Shown: positions 1 through 10,192 of the stretch, one piece after another | How positions within the stretch are numbered: position 1 is the first letter of the stretch | Layout: every line of letters starts with the position of its first letter | Origin: Mesostigma viride | Taxonomy: Eukaryota; Streptophyta; Mesostigmatophyceae; Mesostigmatales; Mesostigmataceae | DNA length: 46,000 bases | Direction of reading: 5' to 3' | Assembly: GCA_009746045.1 (NCBI GenBank) | Contig: RPFO01000076.1 | Coordinates: forward strand, 4,769,775-4,815,774 | Notes under the pieces: generated by a model | Database searches by the model: none | The model's input: only the letters and a program-made list of their open reading frames with translations | What the model was told of the DNA's origin: nothing | Program-made: the position numbers and the translations under genes

Positions 1-1241
1 TACTTCTCACAATGGTCTGGGAACCTTTATTCTGGGGTTTATAGGGCGGGGTTCGATTCCCTGGTATTATGTTTCTACAAGCTGGCCTGTTCAGGTGTTT
101 GCCTGTTCAGACTTCCCTAGTTCCCCAGGGCAGGATTTAATTGTTGCCTATGTGTTTCATTTTGTCATTTGTTTGCTGTGGCAGTTTACCATCTGGCAAG
201 TAGACGGGCGCCGTAAGACGGGCGCCAATAGACCCCTGTTGAGAGAATGACAGGCAAACTATTGTAATACGCCTTACTTTGTCAAGTGGTATTTTAATTG
301 TCATGGATTTATTGTACTTATATTGAATATGTACTGGGTTTTATGGGATTAGTATCTGGGATTAATGTAACTCACCGCCAGAAGGTCATTGTACTGGAGG
401 CTCTACCGAGGTGATGGGATTAATTCCTGGAGAAGACCTCATAGAATTAACCTGTATGTATTTAATTTTGTGTGCTTCTAATATCTGGTGGTACTCTGTA
501 ATGCCACTTCCATAGGTTTTTCTCCATTTCTCATGAAATGGTTTTCCCTGTGGCAGATCTGTTTCTTTTCCAGTTCCTTAAAAGAAAGGGCTGGGGGAAT
601 GGCATTGGCCATTAAAGACATCTGTTCAAGCTTCAAGCTGGAGTGAAGGACATTTCAAGCTACTTCAAGGGTCCCTGGCAGGGGATGTGATCCCTAAAGA
701 AAAGAAGGGATTGGAGTTAACGTAAAGGATTTACGTTAGATGGATAGAGATTGTTACGCTCTTTCCAACGGCACCTTGAACGCCTCATTTGGTTAAGGAA
801 CGTAAAAGTTATGACGTTTCCTAGGCTGTGCCGACAGTACCCGGCGCGCCACTGTGGGCGCGTACGGACACAGGATGTACAAGTGTCACTTTGATAGTCC
901 GCAGGACGTTGACAGGACTTGTACAGGACTTGATGGTCAATTGATAGGTAGGCGCACTGTAGCGCGCCAGGACCTATGAGACAATTGATGCTGACTAGTG
1001 TACGGATAGGTCCACAGGACTAGCCGTATGGACAATTGATAGATCTGCGCGCCAAAGGCGTGCCAGAGTCTGTGTAATCAATTGATTGACAGTTCAGCTG
1101 TGACAGTGCAGCTGAATACTTGGACGCGTCCCTAGTAAGCTATATGAGTGACTTGGTCACACCGGGACGCTAGTTCTTGCGTGCACGTTCTCTTGGCACT
1201 GCGACCCCGTCGCCTGTGCTGCGTGCAGTCTTGGAAGTGAC
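1..1241. other. Non-coding leader, possible LTR or 5' region of copia-like element A
   Basis: No convincing coding frame. From about 840 to 1100 the motif CAATTGAT recurs four times (near 938, 982, 1033 and 1078), interleaved with GCGCGCCA-type motifs, in a loose repeat of about 45-50 bp. AATAAA occurs at 1271-1276, a few bases before a well-placed ATG (1297, context ACCATGG). This fits the U3/R/U5 and leader of the element that follows. No second LTR copy is in the window, so LTR status is inferred only. Confidence 0.35.
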
Positions 1242-2030
1242 GTGACTTACGTCTGTGTTTCCTTGTTATTAATAAAGGCAACTTCCTGCAAGAACCATGG
1301 CGGAATTCGTGGCATTCTCACACTCACAACTATAGATGGTTCTCACCTGAAACAGGAGTACCTGGACTACAAGCCCATCAAGGGGCAGCTAGTGGTCCAC
1401 TCCTTTGAAGACTTCGTCAAGCTGAGGGAGGACGCCATGGCCAAAGGGTTCTTCGTTGCTGACCGGATGGCCATGGGCGACTTTCTCAAGTCGCTGCAGC
1501 TGGATCCTGTCACGATGGACAACGTGACCATCCACATGCACCAAGTCCATGGCTGGGCTGCCATGACGGACCAGCTGTATGAGTGTTTCAGCGGCAAGTA
1601 TGTAGGCGGTAAGCGCCCACGTCCAGGGGACGAGGAGGCAGCTGAGCCTGCAGTTAAGTCCATGAGGGGATCGGGCCACGGGGGCCCAGCGTCCTCGAGG
1701 GGGCCTGAGACCTCTTCTAGGGGTCGAGGAAGGTCCAGGAGGGGGCGTGGCAGAATGGCTGGACGGGGGACACCTCCGAAGTCGGGACCTCCACAGTCCC
1801 AGTTTGACTTCAAGAGGGTGGGTGGTCCTCCCAAGGCTGGGCCCAGCAGTGGGACCTCACGGGACATCAGTCAGGTGGAATGTTATTTCTGCCAAGGGAA
1901 GGGTCACTTCAGGAATGAGTGTCCCTCGTACCTGAGGCAGGAAGGTCAGAGCAAGCCAGCTCAGGGTGGCAGCAAGGAGAAGGCTGGTCCATCCCAGGAT
2001 AAGGGCAAGGGCAAGGCTGTTGATCATTGA
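1242..2030 (+). CDS. Gag-like nucleic-acid-binding ORF of copia-like element A (CCHC knuckle)
   Basis: Gag-type protein of an LTR retrotransposon. The C-terminal half has an arginine/glycine-rich stretch (around residues 145-175, SRGRGRSRRGRGR) and a perfect CX2CX4HX4C zinc knuckle (CYFCQGKGHFRNEC, nt about 1882-1923), followed by a Lys/Gly-rich tail. The open frame begins at 1242. An ATG at 1297 in strong context starts a different frame that stops after 12 codons, so the true start may need a frame change, or the copy is decayed there. The frame ends at TGA (2028-2030) and stays open in the same phase on the far side into the integrase, so this may be gag joined to pol by readthrough or by a nonsense mutation. 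There is no protease motif between the knuckle and the integrase. Confidence 0.65.
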   Translation: MTYVCVSLLLIKATSCKNHGGIRGILTLTTIDGSHLKQEYLDYKPIKGQLVVHSFEDFVKLREDAMAKGFFVADRMAMGDFLKSLQLDPVTMDNVTIHMHQVHGWAAMTDQLYECFSGKYVGGKRPRPGDEEAAEPAVKSMRGSGHGGPASSRGPETSSRGRGRSRRGRGRMAGRGTPPKSGPPQSQFDFKRVGGPPKAGPSSGTSRDISQVECYFCQGKGHFRNECPSYLRQEGQSKPAQGGSKEKAGPSQDKGKGKAVDH

Positions 2031-3038
2031 CTTGAGCCTGCACACATCCCTGAACCCTGGAGGGTGCCCCCAGGGGTGTGTAATGTAGCTGCTAGTGACG
2101 GCAGTGAGGGGCAGCCCCATGCTCTAGCGACAGAGCCTATTGGACACGATGGGGCAAGCTTGGTTACCACAGAGAGTATGCCAGCTGTAGCTGCAGTGGT
2201 TACTACTCGCCAACGTGCCCGCCATGGCGGTGCTGAGCCTGAGGTAGGACCTGGTGCTGTGGACCCAGGTGGATCTCAGAAGCATTCTGACCGTGCAGGA
2301 CTGGCACAGGATGGTCAGGATGAGGATAGGGCTGGAGACAGTCTGACAGGCACGACCCTGGTGCCTCCTGTGCATAAGGGATCTGTACATACCTTGAGTG
2401 CTGATAATGACAGTAAAAGTTTTTCTCTCTTGTATGACATTGCCTCAAGGTTGCATACCATGTTTGGCCATGCAGCTCAGTCTTTGCAAGTTGCTAGACG
2501 GCTGGGAGGAAGTGAGTTGTACTCCATCTGCCAACAGGTTGCTCAAGCTTGCAGGTGCAGGCTAGTTGCTAGAAAGCCCAAGCAGTCTCATGCCAGGTCT
2601 CCTATTTTGCAGCCAGGCCATGTGCAGGTAGATATTCAGAGAATCAGGGGTTTGAAGCTGCTGGTGGCAGTGGACAGATATACCAAGTACAAGACCCTAG
2701 AGATCCTGCCTGACATGGAGAAGCCTACGTTGATTGCTGCTCTGAAGTTGACAAGGAGCAGGTACCCTGGGTTGGAGTTGCTGCAGTGTGACATTCAGTT
2801 TGAGTGCTGTGAGAACCTGCCAGAGTTCCCAGAGTTACTGATTACACCCAGGGAGAGCCACGGCCAGCAAGGGGTGGTGGAGAGAGCCATCCAAGAGATC
2901 CAGACTGTGCTGCTGGTGGAGAGGATTCTGTTAGGGATATTATATCCACCTGGCCACAATATATCCCAGCCTGATTTATTATTTTTTTGTTGGATTTATT
3001 CCATATGGACTGGGAATTTGATAGCTATGATGAGCTAG
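2031..3038 (+). pseudogene. Integrase fragment of copia-like element A
   Basis: Same phase as the gag ORF, beyond its TGA. An N-terminal zinc-binding-like segment (LHTMFGH, then a damaged CRC pair) precedes an RNase-H-fold integrase core: first Asp in VQVDIQ, second Asp in LLQCDIQF, Glu in GVVERAIQEI. Twenty-nine residues separate the second Asp from the Glu, exactly as in the integrase at 20479 of the other copia-like element, which it clearly resembles (HGQQGVVERA against HERQGIIERA). Homology ends near 2935, and the rest is unrelated AT-rich sequence before a stop at 3038. The C-terminal integrase domain, RT and RNase H are missing, so this is a truncated, inactive copy. Confidence 0.7.
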
Positions 3039-3197
3039 ATGGAACGGGCTCAACGAGCTGATCAATATTCATGTGCCATAGTCCTATACTTGGACATGGA
3101 TGACTTGTAACCTGAGTCAGCCTAGTAGCATCACGTATTTGATTGACAAGTGGTGCTATGGCCTAGTGGACAAGTGTTTGGTCCATGAGCTGACAAG
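3039..3197. other. Short spacer before LTR
   Basis: AT-rich, with several ACAAGTG/GACAAGTG motifs. No gene is seen. The five bases before the LTR are ACAAG; the matching target duplication cannot be tested because no 3' LTR is present. Confidence 0.4.
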
Positions 3198-3534
3198 TGT
3201 TGGAAGCTCATGATGACACATGTTATGACTTACATGATGACAAGTGGGTAGACTCATTGTATGACACTTGTCACTCCAAGGAGAAGAGATGTGTCACTTT
3301 ATTAATCATGTTATGTGGCACATTATTATGTAGACACTTGTTGGCATCTAGCTATTATGCCAGCTCATTGGATCATATCTAGAATGTTCTAGGAATGTTC
3401 TAAGAATAATATGCCAGGAATATTCCTGGAATATGCTGAGAATATGCTGGGAATATGCTAGGAATATGCTAGGATGTTTCTACAAGCTTCTGTGATGATG
3501 TCATTGCTGATGTCATCCTTCCTAGCCTAAAAGG

Positions 3535-3541
3535 TATAAAA
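3535..3541 (+). promoter_or_regulatory. LTR TATA box
   Basis: TATAAAA in the context GGTATAAAAGG, about 240 bp from the LTR 3' end and about 100 bp before AATAAA. This is the expected U3/R arrangement for a pol II LTR promoter. Confidence 0.7.
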
Positions 3542-3638
3542 GGAAACTGCCCCCTAAGGGCAGGAACCTCCATTTAACCTCTATTGAACCTCCATTGAAC
3601 CTCTATTGAACCTCTTTTCCTAACCTCTAAATTTATGA

Positions 3639-3644
3639 AATAAA
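3639..3644 (+). promoter_or_regulatory. LTR polyadenylation signal AATAAA
   Basis: AATAAA about 100 bp after the TATA box and 128 bp before the LTR end, as expected for the R/U5 boundary of an LTR. Confidence 0.6.
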
Positions 3645-3772
3645 ATTCTTTTTCTGGTCTCTCTTCCATTGTCTTCAAGCTCAGTCTTTCATCACCTGCA
3701 AGGTGCAAGGGTAGCAAGGCCAAGCAAAAGGCATTGTGTAAAACCCATTAGTTTCCTCTACCTTTTCCAACA

Positions 3773-3785
3773 TGGTATCGGAGGA
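3773..3785 (+). other. Primer-binding site (initiator tRNA-Met type)
   Basis: TGGTATCGGAGGA directly follows the CA end of the LTR. It starts with TGGTATC, the widely used copia primer-binding site complementary to the 3' end of initiator tRNA-Met. Seven bases lie between it and the ATG used for the gag ORF. Confidence 0.8.
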
Positions 3786-3791
3786 TTGTTC

Positions 3792-5882
3792 ATGAGCTCC
3801 AAGAAGACCACCAAGAAACCCAGCCCAGTTACAAGCTCCATGGCAAGCGAGGTGGACTACACTCCCATGCTGAATGTGTGCTCCAAGATGGTGCTGAAAT
3901 TTGACGGCACAAGTTTACGTGGCTGGGAGGAGACCAAGACATCCCTTGAGGGCTTCTGTCGCTTCTACGGGCTTAAGGATGTTCTGCTTGGCACCAAGGA
4001 GGACCCCAAGGCTGACATGGCTGTCGGCCTTGTCATCTCAGCTGCACTTGTTGGAGAAGCGAGGCGCATCCTATCGCTCGTGCCAGACCAATCTGGCAGC
4101 AAGCTCTACAAGACGCTGAGGGAGGTCTACGAGCAGCAAAAGCTCACCAAGAGCCACCGGATGGACCTCAGGGTCCAGCTGCACAGGCTGCAAATGAAGC
4201 CAGGGGAGACCATGGGGCAGTATATCCTAAGGGGACTGCTGCTGCTGGCGGAGTACCGTGCTGTGGGGGGAGTCATGAGTGACCAAGACTTCGCAGCCAT
4301 TCTCAAGAGCGGCCTGCCAGACAAATATCGCCCTGCGCTGATATCGGTGCATTTCAAGGAGGAGGACAACTTGGAGGAGGTCAAGGCTGCGCTGCTGGAG
4401 GCGGAGGACATGCTGATGGGAGGGCGTTCTGCTGAAGCAAAGAAGGAGTGCTCATCGGACGGCCAAGCTTTCCACACTACTACCAAGAAAAGTGGAGGAA
4501 AGCGGTGCTATCACTGCAAGAAGCTCGGGCACGTGGAGGCCCAGTGCTGGGAGAAGCATCCGGAGCTGAAGCAAGAACGCAAGAACCAGGCGACGCGACG
4601 GAACCATGCGACATCAGCGGCGAGAAAGGGGCACTCACCAGGTGCCAGCGAGGCGCACATCACCCAGGAGGCTGCAAAGCTGCCGTCCGGCTTCGTCTTC
4701 GCCACCATCGCCGAGTCGCCATTGCCGTCGGACACTGCTGCACTCACGCAATATGAAAAGAAGGCGCCGACCAGCTGGGTGCTGGATTCTGCAGCGAGCT
4801 GTCACATGACGCCATGCCCGTCGGATTTCGTGTGCCTGCACCCTCACAACAGGGAAATCGCCGGCTCAGGCGGCAAACTGAAGGCGACAGCCATCGGGAC
4901 TGTCAAGCTGAAGCTGCCGGGCCAGGAGGCAGAGGTGCACCTCCAAAACGCGCTGCTCGTTCCAAAGCTGAGCACCCGACTTTTATCTGTCGGCCAGCTC
5001 GTCAAGGATGGCCACAACGTCGACCTCGCCAAGCGGGTTGCTGTGCTGGACAGCAGGCCCTGCAGCATCGTGACGAGGAACAACACCTACTTTTTGCCCG
5101 CGCGCGGTGCGGACGCAGCGATGGACGCCATCCCAGAGCTGAAATCTTCGGCGACGAGCTTCAAGGACGTCGACGCTGCCTGTCAAGGGCAGAAAATGGC
5201 GAGCAGCGAGCGCAGTACCTCACGTGCCTCAGGACACGCGGCGGAGTGGCTGGCCGTGGGCCTAACGGTCATACTGGCCATGCTTGCCCGTGTATGCGGG
5301 ATCGGGGGCGGCCTACTGGGCATTACTCGCACACTGCGTGGCTTTTTATACTCTGCGCCGGCCCAGTGGAAGTTCACGCCAATTCGAGAAGTTTCCAGCG
5401 CAATGGAGAAGTCCGTGTCAGACGCTGAAGTACTTCCAGAAACTGCGGTCCAGAACAACCCAGTGCAGGCGGAGCGCGTTGTCGCCGCCAGCATACCAGG
5501 TGACACTGGTGCTCGTAACCCAAGTCCGGCGACCAGACCAAAGGCGCGGCGCTCGAACGCTGCCAGCCTAACTGAGGGGGAACAAATTCGTGACGCAAGG
5601 GCGAAATCGACCAAGCTGCCAAATTTTTCCAAGTCCTGGACTGCCAAGTCCGGTGCTGGCGCGAGGCCTCGAGCGAGCCGACAACGACGTGGACAGCGAC
5701 CTGTCAGCCACACTGCTGTCAAGCACCAACGGTCAACTCAGGTGCAAAATGCTGCCAAGGTATCACGTCGGTCAGTTTACGGTGTTCGGCCAGGCTATGG
5801 CATTTGCAACTGCGCTAGCTGCAACGACCCTTGGAAATTGTCGCCCAGGATGCACAGACCCCACTCCTCAAGGTTGCCCTAA
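3792..5882 (+). CDS. Copia-like Gag-protease ORF with novel C-terminal extension
   Basis: The start is placed at 3792, just after the primer-binding site; the open frame back to 3669 lies inside the LTR. The 696 residues contain a UBN2/Gag-like capsid region (about 30-215, with WEETKTSLEGFC and HRLQMKPGETMGQYI), a CX2CX4HX4C knuckle (CYHCKKLGHVEAQC, about 238-251) and a copia aspartic protease (LDSAASCHMT, about 330-340, then VPKLSTRLLSVGQL). The catalytic triplet reads DSA rather than DSG, a variant also met in copia proteases. After about residue 440 the expected integrase does not appear. Instead there are about 250 residues with one strongly hydrophobic segment (about 483-508, WLAVGLTVILAMLARVCGIG) and a basic Ser/Arg-rich tail. 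Either the element is non-autonomous with a captured tail, or unrelated DNA is fused and happens to stay open. Confidence 0.8.
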   Translation: MSSKKTTKKPSPVTSSMASEVDYTPMLNVCSKMVLKFDGTSLRGWEETKTSLEGFCRFYGLKDVLLGTKEDPKADMAVGLVISAALVGEARRILSLVPDQSGSKLYKTLREVYEQQKLTKSHRMDLRVQLHRLQMKPGETMGQYILRGLLLLAEYRAVGGVMSDQDFAAILKSGLPDKYRPALISVHFKEEDNLEEVKAALLEAEDMLMGGRSAEAKKECSSDGQAFHTTTKKSGGKRCYHCKKLGHVEAQCWEKHPELKQERKNQATRRNHATSAARKGHSPGASEAHITQEAAKLPSGFVFATIAESPLPSDTAALTQYEKKAPTSWVLDSAASCHMTPCPSDFVCLHPHNREIAGSGGKLKATAIGTVKLKLPGQEAEVHLQNALLVPKLSTRLLSVGQLVKDGHNVDLAKRVAVLDSRPCSIVTRNNTYFLPARGADAAMDAIPELKSSATSFKDVDAACQGQKMASSERSTSRASGHAAEWLAVGLTVILAMLARVCGIGGGLLGITRTLRGFLYSAPAQWKFTPIREVSSAMEKSVSDAEVLPETAVQNNPVQAERVVAASIPGDTGARNPSPATRPKARRSNAASLTEGEQIRDARAKSTKLPNFSKSWTAKSGAGARPRASRQRRGQRPVSHTAVKHQRSTQVQNAAKVSRRSVYGVRPGYGICNCASCNDPWKLSPRMHRPHSSRLP

Positions 5883-6672
5883 TGTTTTGTCTGTGGGAAA
5901 TTAACTTGTATGTCGACTTTTGTGTCGTGTTTGCTGGAAATTGTGAGGCGCCGTAAGCCTGCGTTTTCTGGTTCTTTCTTTGTGTTCTTCCCGCAATTAT
6001 GTGCTTATTTTGCCATGCGTTCAGTGGCAATGGCCCACGCATTTGGGTATTGTTCCCACGAGACGTTTTCTACGTACCTGGAGTGTATATCCAGAGTTTT
6101 TGCACGCTATTTGTGGCACTAGTTTGCGGCGTAGTGAAGCGCCGTTGTATCGTCGTCTACGACTTGTTTTCGTAAGTTAAAGTGCCTGTGACGAGTGTGT
6201 TATTTTGTTTTGTGCTGAGAGCATTGCTTGTATGCAAATGCTTACGTCCTTTGTGTCGAATTCGGCTGTGCATTTCGGCATAGCCTGTAATGTCGGACGT
6301 AATGTTTACTCTCGGGCACTGATTTGTGAATCGTGACCAAGTAATCGTTACTTGTGTTCGCCTTATAACTACGTTTAAGATACGTTCCGCCCGGGTATAA
6401 CCAACCCAAGCGCGGAACGCACATTTTATTTAATTCATTTTTCAACCATGCACTATATTGCATCTACTAATCACAAAAGCTCTAGCCAAACAGCTACGAG
6501 AAAACACTACGACCTATAAGCCGCTCAACCAGCGGCCTCTTGTTCCCGCATTCACGTATAGAAGAAATTCCGTTCAAAGAACCCCAATTGTTACGTCCGT
6601 CCAAAAGGGCCGGGACGTAACATAAACTAACACTCCTTTCACCGGAAATACGCAAAAAATAGGGATGAACTA
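5883..6672. other. Non-coding region with short hairpins
   Basis: No credible gene. Two stem-forming sequences are visible: CGTTCCGC paired with GCGGAACG (about 6384-6420), and GTTACGTCC paired with GGACGTAAC (6590-6621). TTACGTCC also occurs near 6243, facing the GGACGTAA at 6613. A small foldback or TIR insert is possible, but no target duplication is clear. Confidence 0.35.
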
Positions 6673-6737
6673 CAGGGATTAACTACTGGTTATATTTGGA
6701 ATAAACGTACACCTATTAACCTGGAAAATACGCAAAA
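6673..6737 (+). repeat. Upstream copy of LINE 3'-end repeat
   Basis: About 65 bp beginning CAGGGATTAACTACTGG and running into TACGCAAAA. It is nearly identical to 7883-7947. The two copies bracket the LINE ORF remnant in direct orientation; this one is probably the 3' end of another, 5'-truncated copy placed head-to-tail. Confidence 0.6.
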
Positions 6738-6782
6738 AATATAATATGTCCATACAGCACGACCGCAACATGCTCGGGAAAG

Positions 6783-7853
6783 GTGATCGCAGAACTCCCC
6801 CCTGGAACCCTGCACGTTCAATTACTGGCGCCGCTGAGCGGCCATAATAATAACGGCTGTCTGGCTCGACTTACAAATACTGCAGTTGTGTTCCTCCCCA
6901 CTCAGCTATGCCACCGGATTCGGGTTGTCCCTTGGTCCCTTGAACAATCATGTGTATACCAACCCAACCCCAACCTTCCCGACGCTGCTATTATTTGGCT
7001 ACATGTGGGATCAACCCGCCTGGACATGTTGTCATTGGATCCAGTGGAATTTGGTTGGGTGCTAAATCAGGGTGACGGCAGAATTGTAAAAGGCCTTTAA
7101 ACTAGTACACGGCAGAGTGGGGCTACATACACAATGCTCTTGCATAAATACCATCAATTCCACACCGGACGGACACGCTGGGGCGCTACTGAGTGGCCTG
7201 GCCACACCTGGGTCCGCAACATCACCCTCGCCGCTGACCACCCGCTGATCGACCGCCGCGCGACCGACGTACAACACCTCTTGATGCACCGGTCCATCGG
7301 GGTCGGGGAGATCCTCCACCGGCGATTTCAACACCCTGCCACATGTTTATGTACCAACCCCAATGAAACGGTAGAACACCGATTTTTATGGTGTAACCTC
7401 CAGGGAGTTTGGACCTGGTTGATTGGTTTATGGGCAGCCTGGACGTCTGAGCCTATCATACCGGTGTCTACCCGCTCAATTATCTTTGGCATCACTGGCA
7501 CCCCTGGCCCTGAGCTCACCTTTGCACAACAAGCGTGGATATGGCTCCGCACATGCATGTTATATACAATCTAGACGGTGCGAAATGATGTGGTGTTCAA
7601 TAGGCGCACAGTTTTCGACAAAGCTGGGGTTCTCTCACGCTTCATTTACCTATGGAACTCCGGCATGCGACGCTACTGGATGGTTGCAAATGAACAAAAC
7701 AAAATCTGGGACCCTGGCGCGGACCAGGATAAGCCCAGCCCACTTGAGATCTTTCATGACCTCATGGGCAAAAACAGGATCTTTACCCACATGCCCAATG
7801 ACAATCCATTAGAAGTCCAGTGGCTTCCGTGGTCTAGTAAGGCTCCGTTTTAG
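6783..7853 (+). pseudogene. LINE (non-LTR retrotransposon) ORF2 C-terminal end
   Basis: One reading phase runs through the whole segment, broken by stops at 7098-7100 and 7572-7574. The diagnostic part is a zf-RVT-like cysteine/histidine motif (CLCTNPNETVEHRFLWC, about nt 7345-7400), followed by a Trp-rich stretch (WTWLIGLWAAW) and a terminal RNDVVFNRR motif, as found C-terminal to LINE reverse transcriptases. The RT palm itself is absent, so this is a 5'-truncated copy. It is followed by a 3' UTR and an A-rich microsatellite tail. The stops make it inactive. Confidence 0.65.
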
Positions 7854-7882
7854 CCACTGACATCTTGATACCCTAGGCTTAG

Positions 7883-8016
7883 CAGGGATTAACTACTGGT
7901 TATATTTGGAATAAACGTACACCTATTTACCTGGAAATACGCAAAATATACGCAAAAAATACGCAATACGCAAAAATTACGCAAAAATACGCAAAAAATA
8001 CGCAGTGCGTATTTTT
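7883..8016 (+). repeat. LINE 3' end and (TACGCAAAA)n tail
   Basis: Second copy of the 65-bp repeat (7883-7947), followed by a degenerate microsatellite of TACGCAAAA/TACGCAAAAAA units (about 7937-8000). It directly follows the ORF2 remnant and fits a LINE 3' tail. The tail runs into a perfect palindrome (7993-8017). Confidence 0.55.
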
Positions 8017-8017
8017 T
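7993..8017. repeat. Perfect palindrome (12-nt arms)
   Basis: Arms AAAAAATACGCA and TGCGTATTTTTT around one central G. A second perfect palindrome lies at 8066-8086 (arms TACGGCGTAT and ATACGCCGTA around one T). Confidence 0.7.
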
Positions 8018-8086
8018 TGCCCATTTTAATGCGCAAATCTTGCGCATGACGTATAATACGCATCGTACGGCGTATTATACGCCGTA

Positions 8087-8419
8087 TCAATGCCTGTACG
8101 CTGACGTGGGTGCCATCATCCGTGTCAGCTCCGCCCAACTATGGTGTCGGCTGCCCATCGCAGCACTGGCCAAACTTCTCCAATGACTGGACTATGAGCA
8201 AGGACTGGTTTCCCAGCTAAGCTTTTACTAGTTTCTGATGTATTATTAAGTGAGCCAGTGCTTCTAGTAGAAGGTGATGTCTTAGTACTTATTGTATATT
8301 CATGCTGGACTGAAAGAGTACGTGGCATGCCACTGGCAGCCGAGACATTTGCCTTGTCGATGGCCTGGGTTGCTCTTGTGCCATCCCATTTCATCTCAGA
8401 TTGAATCATGAAGTTTCAT
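8087..8419. other. No gene recognised
   Basis: A 94-codon Ser/Thr-rich minus-strand frame (8125-8409) has no recognisable motif. Otherwise unremarkable. Confidence 0.4.
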
Positions 8420-9469
8420 GATTCAGTTGATGCTTGCAAGTTTCCAGCCTGACATGATCGAGTTCATTTGGTCACACAAAAATGTTTTACATATTCAAGA
8501 AAACAGTGACAATGGCATCAAACTGCATCGTTTTGCTTTCATTTGTCACCTTTTGAGCTGTAAACAATCTATTTTCATGGTCTTGATTTGTTTCATGTAA
8601 GAAAAGGGAGAACATGACCAAAAAGTGCATATTTATGCTGTCACATGTCACCATTTGAGCTCAGAATGAGCCCAAATTTTGTGGGTGGTCTATTTCATGG
8701 TCTAGATGCTGCCTGCAAGTTTCCAGCCTGATATGAGTTCATTTGTTCACAGTTCATATTTGTTTCATGTAAGAAAAGGGGGGAAATGACAAAAAACTCC
8801 ATATTTATGCTGTCACATGTCACCATTTGAGCTCTGAATGAGCCCAATTTTCGTGGGTGGTCTATTTTTATGGTCTACATGCTGCCTGCAAGTTTCTAGC
8901 CTGATATGAGTTCATTTGTTCACTATTCATATTTGTTTCATGTAAGATAACGGGGGAAATGACGAAAAACTGCATATTTATGCTGTCACATGTCACCATT
9001 TGAGCTCTGAATGAGCCCAATTTTGGTGGGTGGTCTATTTTCACGGTCTACATGCTGCCTGCAAGAATCCAGCCTGATATGAGTTCATTTGTTCACTATT
9101 CATATTTGTTTCATGTAAGATAACGGGGGAAATGACGAAAAACTGCATATTTATGCTGTCACATGTCACCATTTGAGCTCAGAATGAGACCAATTTTTGT
9201 GGGTGGTCTATTTTCATGATCTAGATGCTGCCTGCAAGTTTCCAGCCTGATATGAGTTCATTTGCTCACTGTTCATATTTGTTGCATGTAAGGAAAGGGT
9301 GACAATGATGAAAAACTGCATATTTATGCTGTCACATGTCACCATTTGAGCTCTGAATGAGCCCAATTCTTGTGGGTGGTCTATTTTTATGTTTTACATG
9401 CCGTCTGCAAGTTTCCAGCCTGATATGAATTCATTTGTTTACTATTCATATTTGTTTCATGTAAGATAA
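8420..9469. repeat. 172-bp satellite array, left part
   Basis: About six imperfect tandem copies. The marker GCTGTCACATGTCACC starts at 8637, 8809, 8982, 9154 and 9328 (spacings 172, 173, 172, 174), and a more diverged copy precedes them. Each unit contains GCATATTTATGCTG, GAGCTCTGAATGAGCCC and GGTGGTCTATTTTCATGG. The array resumes at 10193 after an inserted solo LTR. Confidence 0.9.
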
Positions 9470-10192
9470 TGTAACAAGCAAAAATGACTTTGTTGTTACA
9501 TCCTTTGTTTTGTGAATGTTTGGCCTTTATTATTCGAGGACTTTTGGATCAGTATTGAGAAAGTTATGAGATTTCTAAGACGGAGGTACTTGGAGCTTGT
9601 ACTTTATCAACCGACTCGTAGAAGCCCTCATTGGTCGTGGCCAGATCCACGTGGGGTTATAGTTTGTTGGTCGGTACTACCGAGTCTTAAATGCTCCTTT
9701 GGGACTTTAGTGCTTACTACAGATTCAGGATCTCATGTGCAGATTCTGCCAGGCTGTGTGTGGTGTTGTTCTGTTTTGTGTGACTAGGATGGATACGAAG
9801 ATCTTGTTTAGAATTCCACGATTCTGATTGGTTCTCTTCAGGCTAAGTTTGAGGCATGCTTGACAAGCACGTCGATATCACGGACGTGGGGTCGCCATTG
9901 TTGCTACGTTGGTTTTGATCCATCATGGTATAGTAAAGCTTGTCTTTGTTGTCCATTCATAAGAGCCCCTTGGCTATAGACTACCTTCAGTTCCACAGAG
10001 GTCGTCTATACACAACTTGTCTTTGTGTCTACAAGGGGTGTGGTTCCCTAATTAAATCACGTGCTGTGGAATTTCCATCTCAACGTTGCTCGGATACTTG
10101 AAGATCTGTAACTCAAAAAAGCAACCCAGGTAAAAGATCTTTCATATTTGGATTGTGGATGATGCTGATGATCATTTTTAGTCGTTACAACA
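9470..10192 (+). mobile_element. Solo LTR (723 bp) inserted in satellite
   Basis: Begins TGTAACAAG and ends GTTACAACA (TG...CA). It is flanked by the 5-bp direct repeat GATAA (9465-9469 and 10193-10197), and removing it rejoins the satellite unit. The size, ends and 5-bp target duplication indicate a solo LTR left by recombination of an LTR retrotransposon. No coding frame of note. No related LTR occurs elsewhere in the window. Orientation is arbitrary. Confidence 0.8.

Larger units (their letters stand above)
3198..3772 (+). repeat. 5' LTR of copia-like element (575 bp)
   Basis: Starts TGTTGGAA and ends TTCCAACA, a perfect 8-bp inverted pair with canonical TG...CA ends. It is followed at once by a primer-binding site. 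Inside are a TATA box (3535-3541), a short tandem repeat of AACCTCYATTG-type units (about 3567-3620, probably R) and AATAAA (3639-3644). No second copy is found in the window, so the element is truncated or its 3' end was lost. Confidence 0.85.

Noticed and set aside
3669-3791. Upstream start of the gag-protease ORF at 3669
   Set aside because: It lies inside the LTR, before the primer-binding site; the ATG at 3792 is the reasonable start.
8125-8409. 94-codon minus-strand Ser/Thr-rich ORF
   Set aside because: No motif, no context, no splice or codon signal to support a gene.
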